Shown here piece by piece: positions 62,981 through 64,000 of a DNA stretch of 64,000 nt (position 1 is its first letter; every line of letters starts with the position of its first letter). This stretch comes from Duganella sp. 1224 (GTDB lineage Bacteria > Pseudomonadota > Gammaproteobacteria > Burkholderiales > Burkholderiaceae_D). Under the pieces are notes generated by a model. It saw only the letters and a program-made list of their open reading frames with translations, made no database searches and was not told the DNA's origin. Location of the stretch: NCBI RefSeq assembly GCF_013408245.1, contig NZ_JACBYS010000001.1, positions 1,550,001 through 1,614,000 on the forward strand, given 5' to 3'. Both the position numbers and the translations under genes were made by a program.

Positions 62981-64000
62981 TTAGTTCTTCAGCAGGCCCA
63001 GTTCGCGGCCGGCCTGTTCAAATGCCTTGAGCACGGTGTCCAGCTGTGCGCGGGTGTGCGCGGCGGAGAGCTGGACGCGCACGCGCGCCTGGCCCATCGG
63101 CACCACCGGGTAGAAGAAGCCGCTCAGCAGCACGCCCAGTTCATACATGCGCGCGGCGAATTTCTGCGCCACCGGCGCGTCGAACAGCATCACCGGCACC
63201 ACCGGGTGCGTGCCCGGCTTGATGGTAAAGCCGATACGCTCGATCTCCTGGCGGAAGTAAGCGGTGTTTTCATGCAGGCGGTCGCGCAGCTCGGTCGACG
63301 ACGACAGGCGCTCCAGCACCGCCAGCGAGGCGCCGGCGATGGACGGTGCCAGCGTGTTGGAGAACAGGTAGGGACGCGATTTCTGGCGCAGCATCTCGAT
63401 CACTTCCTTGCGGCCGGAGGTGAAGCCGCCCATGGCGCCGCCCAGGGCCTTGCCCAGCGTGCCGGTGATGATGTCGATCTTGCCGATGACGTTGTGGTGC
63501 TCGTGCGTGCCGCGGCCGGTCTTGCCCATGAAGCCGGAGGCGTGGCATTCGTCGATCATCACCAGCGCGCCGTATTTCTCCGCCAGTTCGACGATCTTGT
63601 CCAGCTGCGCGATGGTGCCGTCCATCGAGAACACGCCGTCGGTGACGATGATCTTGTGGCGCTTGTCGGCCGCGGCCTGCAGCTGCCTTTCCAGGTCGGC
63701 CATGTCGTTGTGGGCGTAGCGGAAGCGCGCGGCCTTGCACAGGCGGATGCCGTCGATGATGGAGGCGTGGTTCAGCGCATCGGAGATGATGGCGTCGTTC
63801 TCGTCGAACAGCGGCTCGAACACGCCGCCGTTGGCGTCGAAGGCGGCTGCGTACAGAATCGTGTCCTCGGTGCCGAGGAACTTCGAGATGGCCTGCTCCA
63901 GTTGCTTGTGCACCGTCTGGGTGCCGCAGATGAAGCGCACCGAGGACAGACCGTAGCCGTACTTTTCGGTGGCGTCGATGGAGGCCTGCGCCACCCACTC
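62981..64000 (-). CDS. kbl: Glycine C-acetyltransferase (2-amino-3-ketobutyrate CoA ligase), N-terminus cut by window edge
   Basis: Kbl splits 2-amino-3-ketobutyrate with CoA into glycine and acetyl-CoA. About 340 C-terminal residues are present; the frame is open to the window edge, and GTG at 63994 is an internal codon. It is a class-II PLP enzyme. 'DECHASGFMGKTGRGTHEHH' and the PLP-lysine region 'ITGTLGKALGGAMGGFTSGR' are intact. With tdh and sdaA downstream it forms a threonine/serine breakdown operon. Confidence 0.97.
   Translation of the reverse strand, partial: EWVAQASIDATEKYGYGLSSVRFICGTQTVHKQLEQAISKFLGTEDTILYAAAFDANGGVFEPLFDENDAIISDALNHASIIDGIRLCKAARFRYAHNDMADLERQLQAAADKRHKIIVTDGVFSMDGTIAQLDKIVELAEKYGALVMIDECHASGFMGKTGRGTHEHHNVIGKIDIITGTLGKALGGAMGGFTSGRKEVIEMLRQKSRPYLFSNTLAPSIAGASLAVLERLSSSTELRDRLHENTAYFRQEIERIGFTIKPGTHPVVPVMLFDAPVAQKFAARMYELGVLLSGFFYPVVPMGQARVRVQLSAAHTRAQLDTVLKAFEQAGRELGLLKN

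Overview
The window is GC-rich chromosomal DNA that reads like a betaproteobacterium of the Burkholderiales, most probably an Oxalobacteraceae member of the Massilia/Duganella type. This assignment is an inference. It rests on the minus-strand block tRNA-Leu-tig-clpP-clpX-lon-hupB-tRNAs-ppiD, the squalene genes hpnCDE, the many chemotaxis and cyclic-di-GMP genes, and the codon bias. I see no prophage, intact insertion sequence, integrase, CRISPR array or plasmid function. Most of the window is ordinary core genome with small accessory pieces between.

Layout. 1-4.0 kb: end of a chemotaxis cluster (PAS chemoreceptor, CheR, CheD, a protein with three CheW domains). 4.0-10.2 kb: a DUF4197 exported protein, a MarR regulator with its drug exporter, a membrane chemoreceptor and an acyl-CoA ligase. 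10.2-15.6 kb: SelO, MsrB, YciB, BolA, two tandem parvulin isomerases and an AlkD-type protein. 15.7-22.8 kb: purL, a receiver-TPR protein, a TraB/GumN-like protein and an unannotated 46-residue membrane protein. 22.9-31.5 kb: 5-oxoprolinase, NAD(P)HX repair enzyme, an orphan YbbA-type ATPase, TesA, SelU and a YddG-like exporter. 31.5-41.5 kb: the protein quality-control block with four tRNAs. 41.6-49.7 kb: an RND efflux pair and hpnC/hpnD/hpnE with a lipoprotein gene between hpnC and hpnD. 49.8-56.0 kb: a DUF1700/DUF2807 envelope pair, a flavoprotein, and thrC-moeA-moaD. 56.2-60.6 kb: a GGDEF-EAL protein and a BlaI/M56-peptidase sensor pair with a clear operator. 60.6-64 kb: sdaA, tdh and kbl, which degrade threonine and serine.

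How the genes work together. Trigger factor, ClpXP, Lon, HU and PpiD form a folding and proteolysis neighbourhood, separated by clear intrinsic terminators. HpnC, HpnD and HpnE make squalene from farnesyl diphosphate. Kbl and Tdh convert threonine to glycine and acetyl-CoA, and SdaA deaminates serine. SelO and MsrB are adjacent and both linked to oxidative stress.

The least explained items are: a family of perfect 30-bp palindromes (three copies) plus an 83-bp near-perfect hairpin with a related end sequence; a ppiD leader with its own promoter and an intrinsic terminator before the gene; about 650 bp of stop-riddled DNA next to it; the M56 sensor whose outer domain is a duplicated module rather than a beta-lactam sensor; a receiver domain with Glu in place of the phospho-acceptor Asp; and a selO gene with no standard start codon at its ribosome-binding site.
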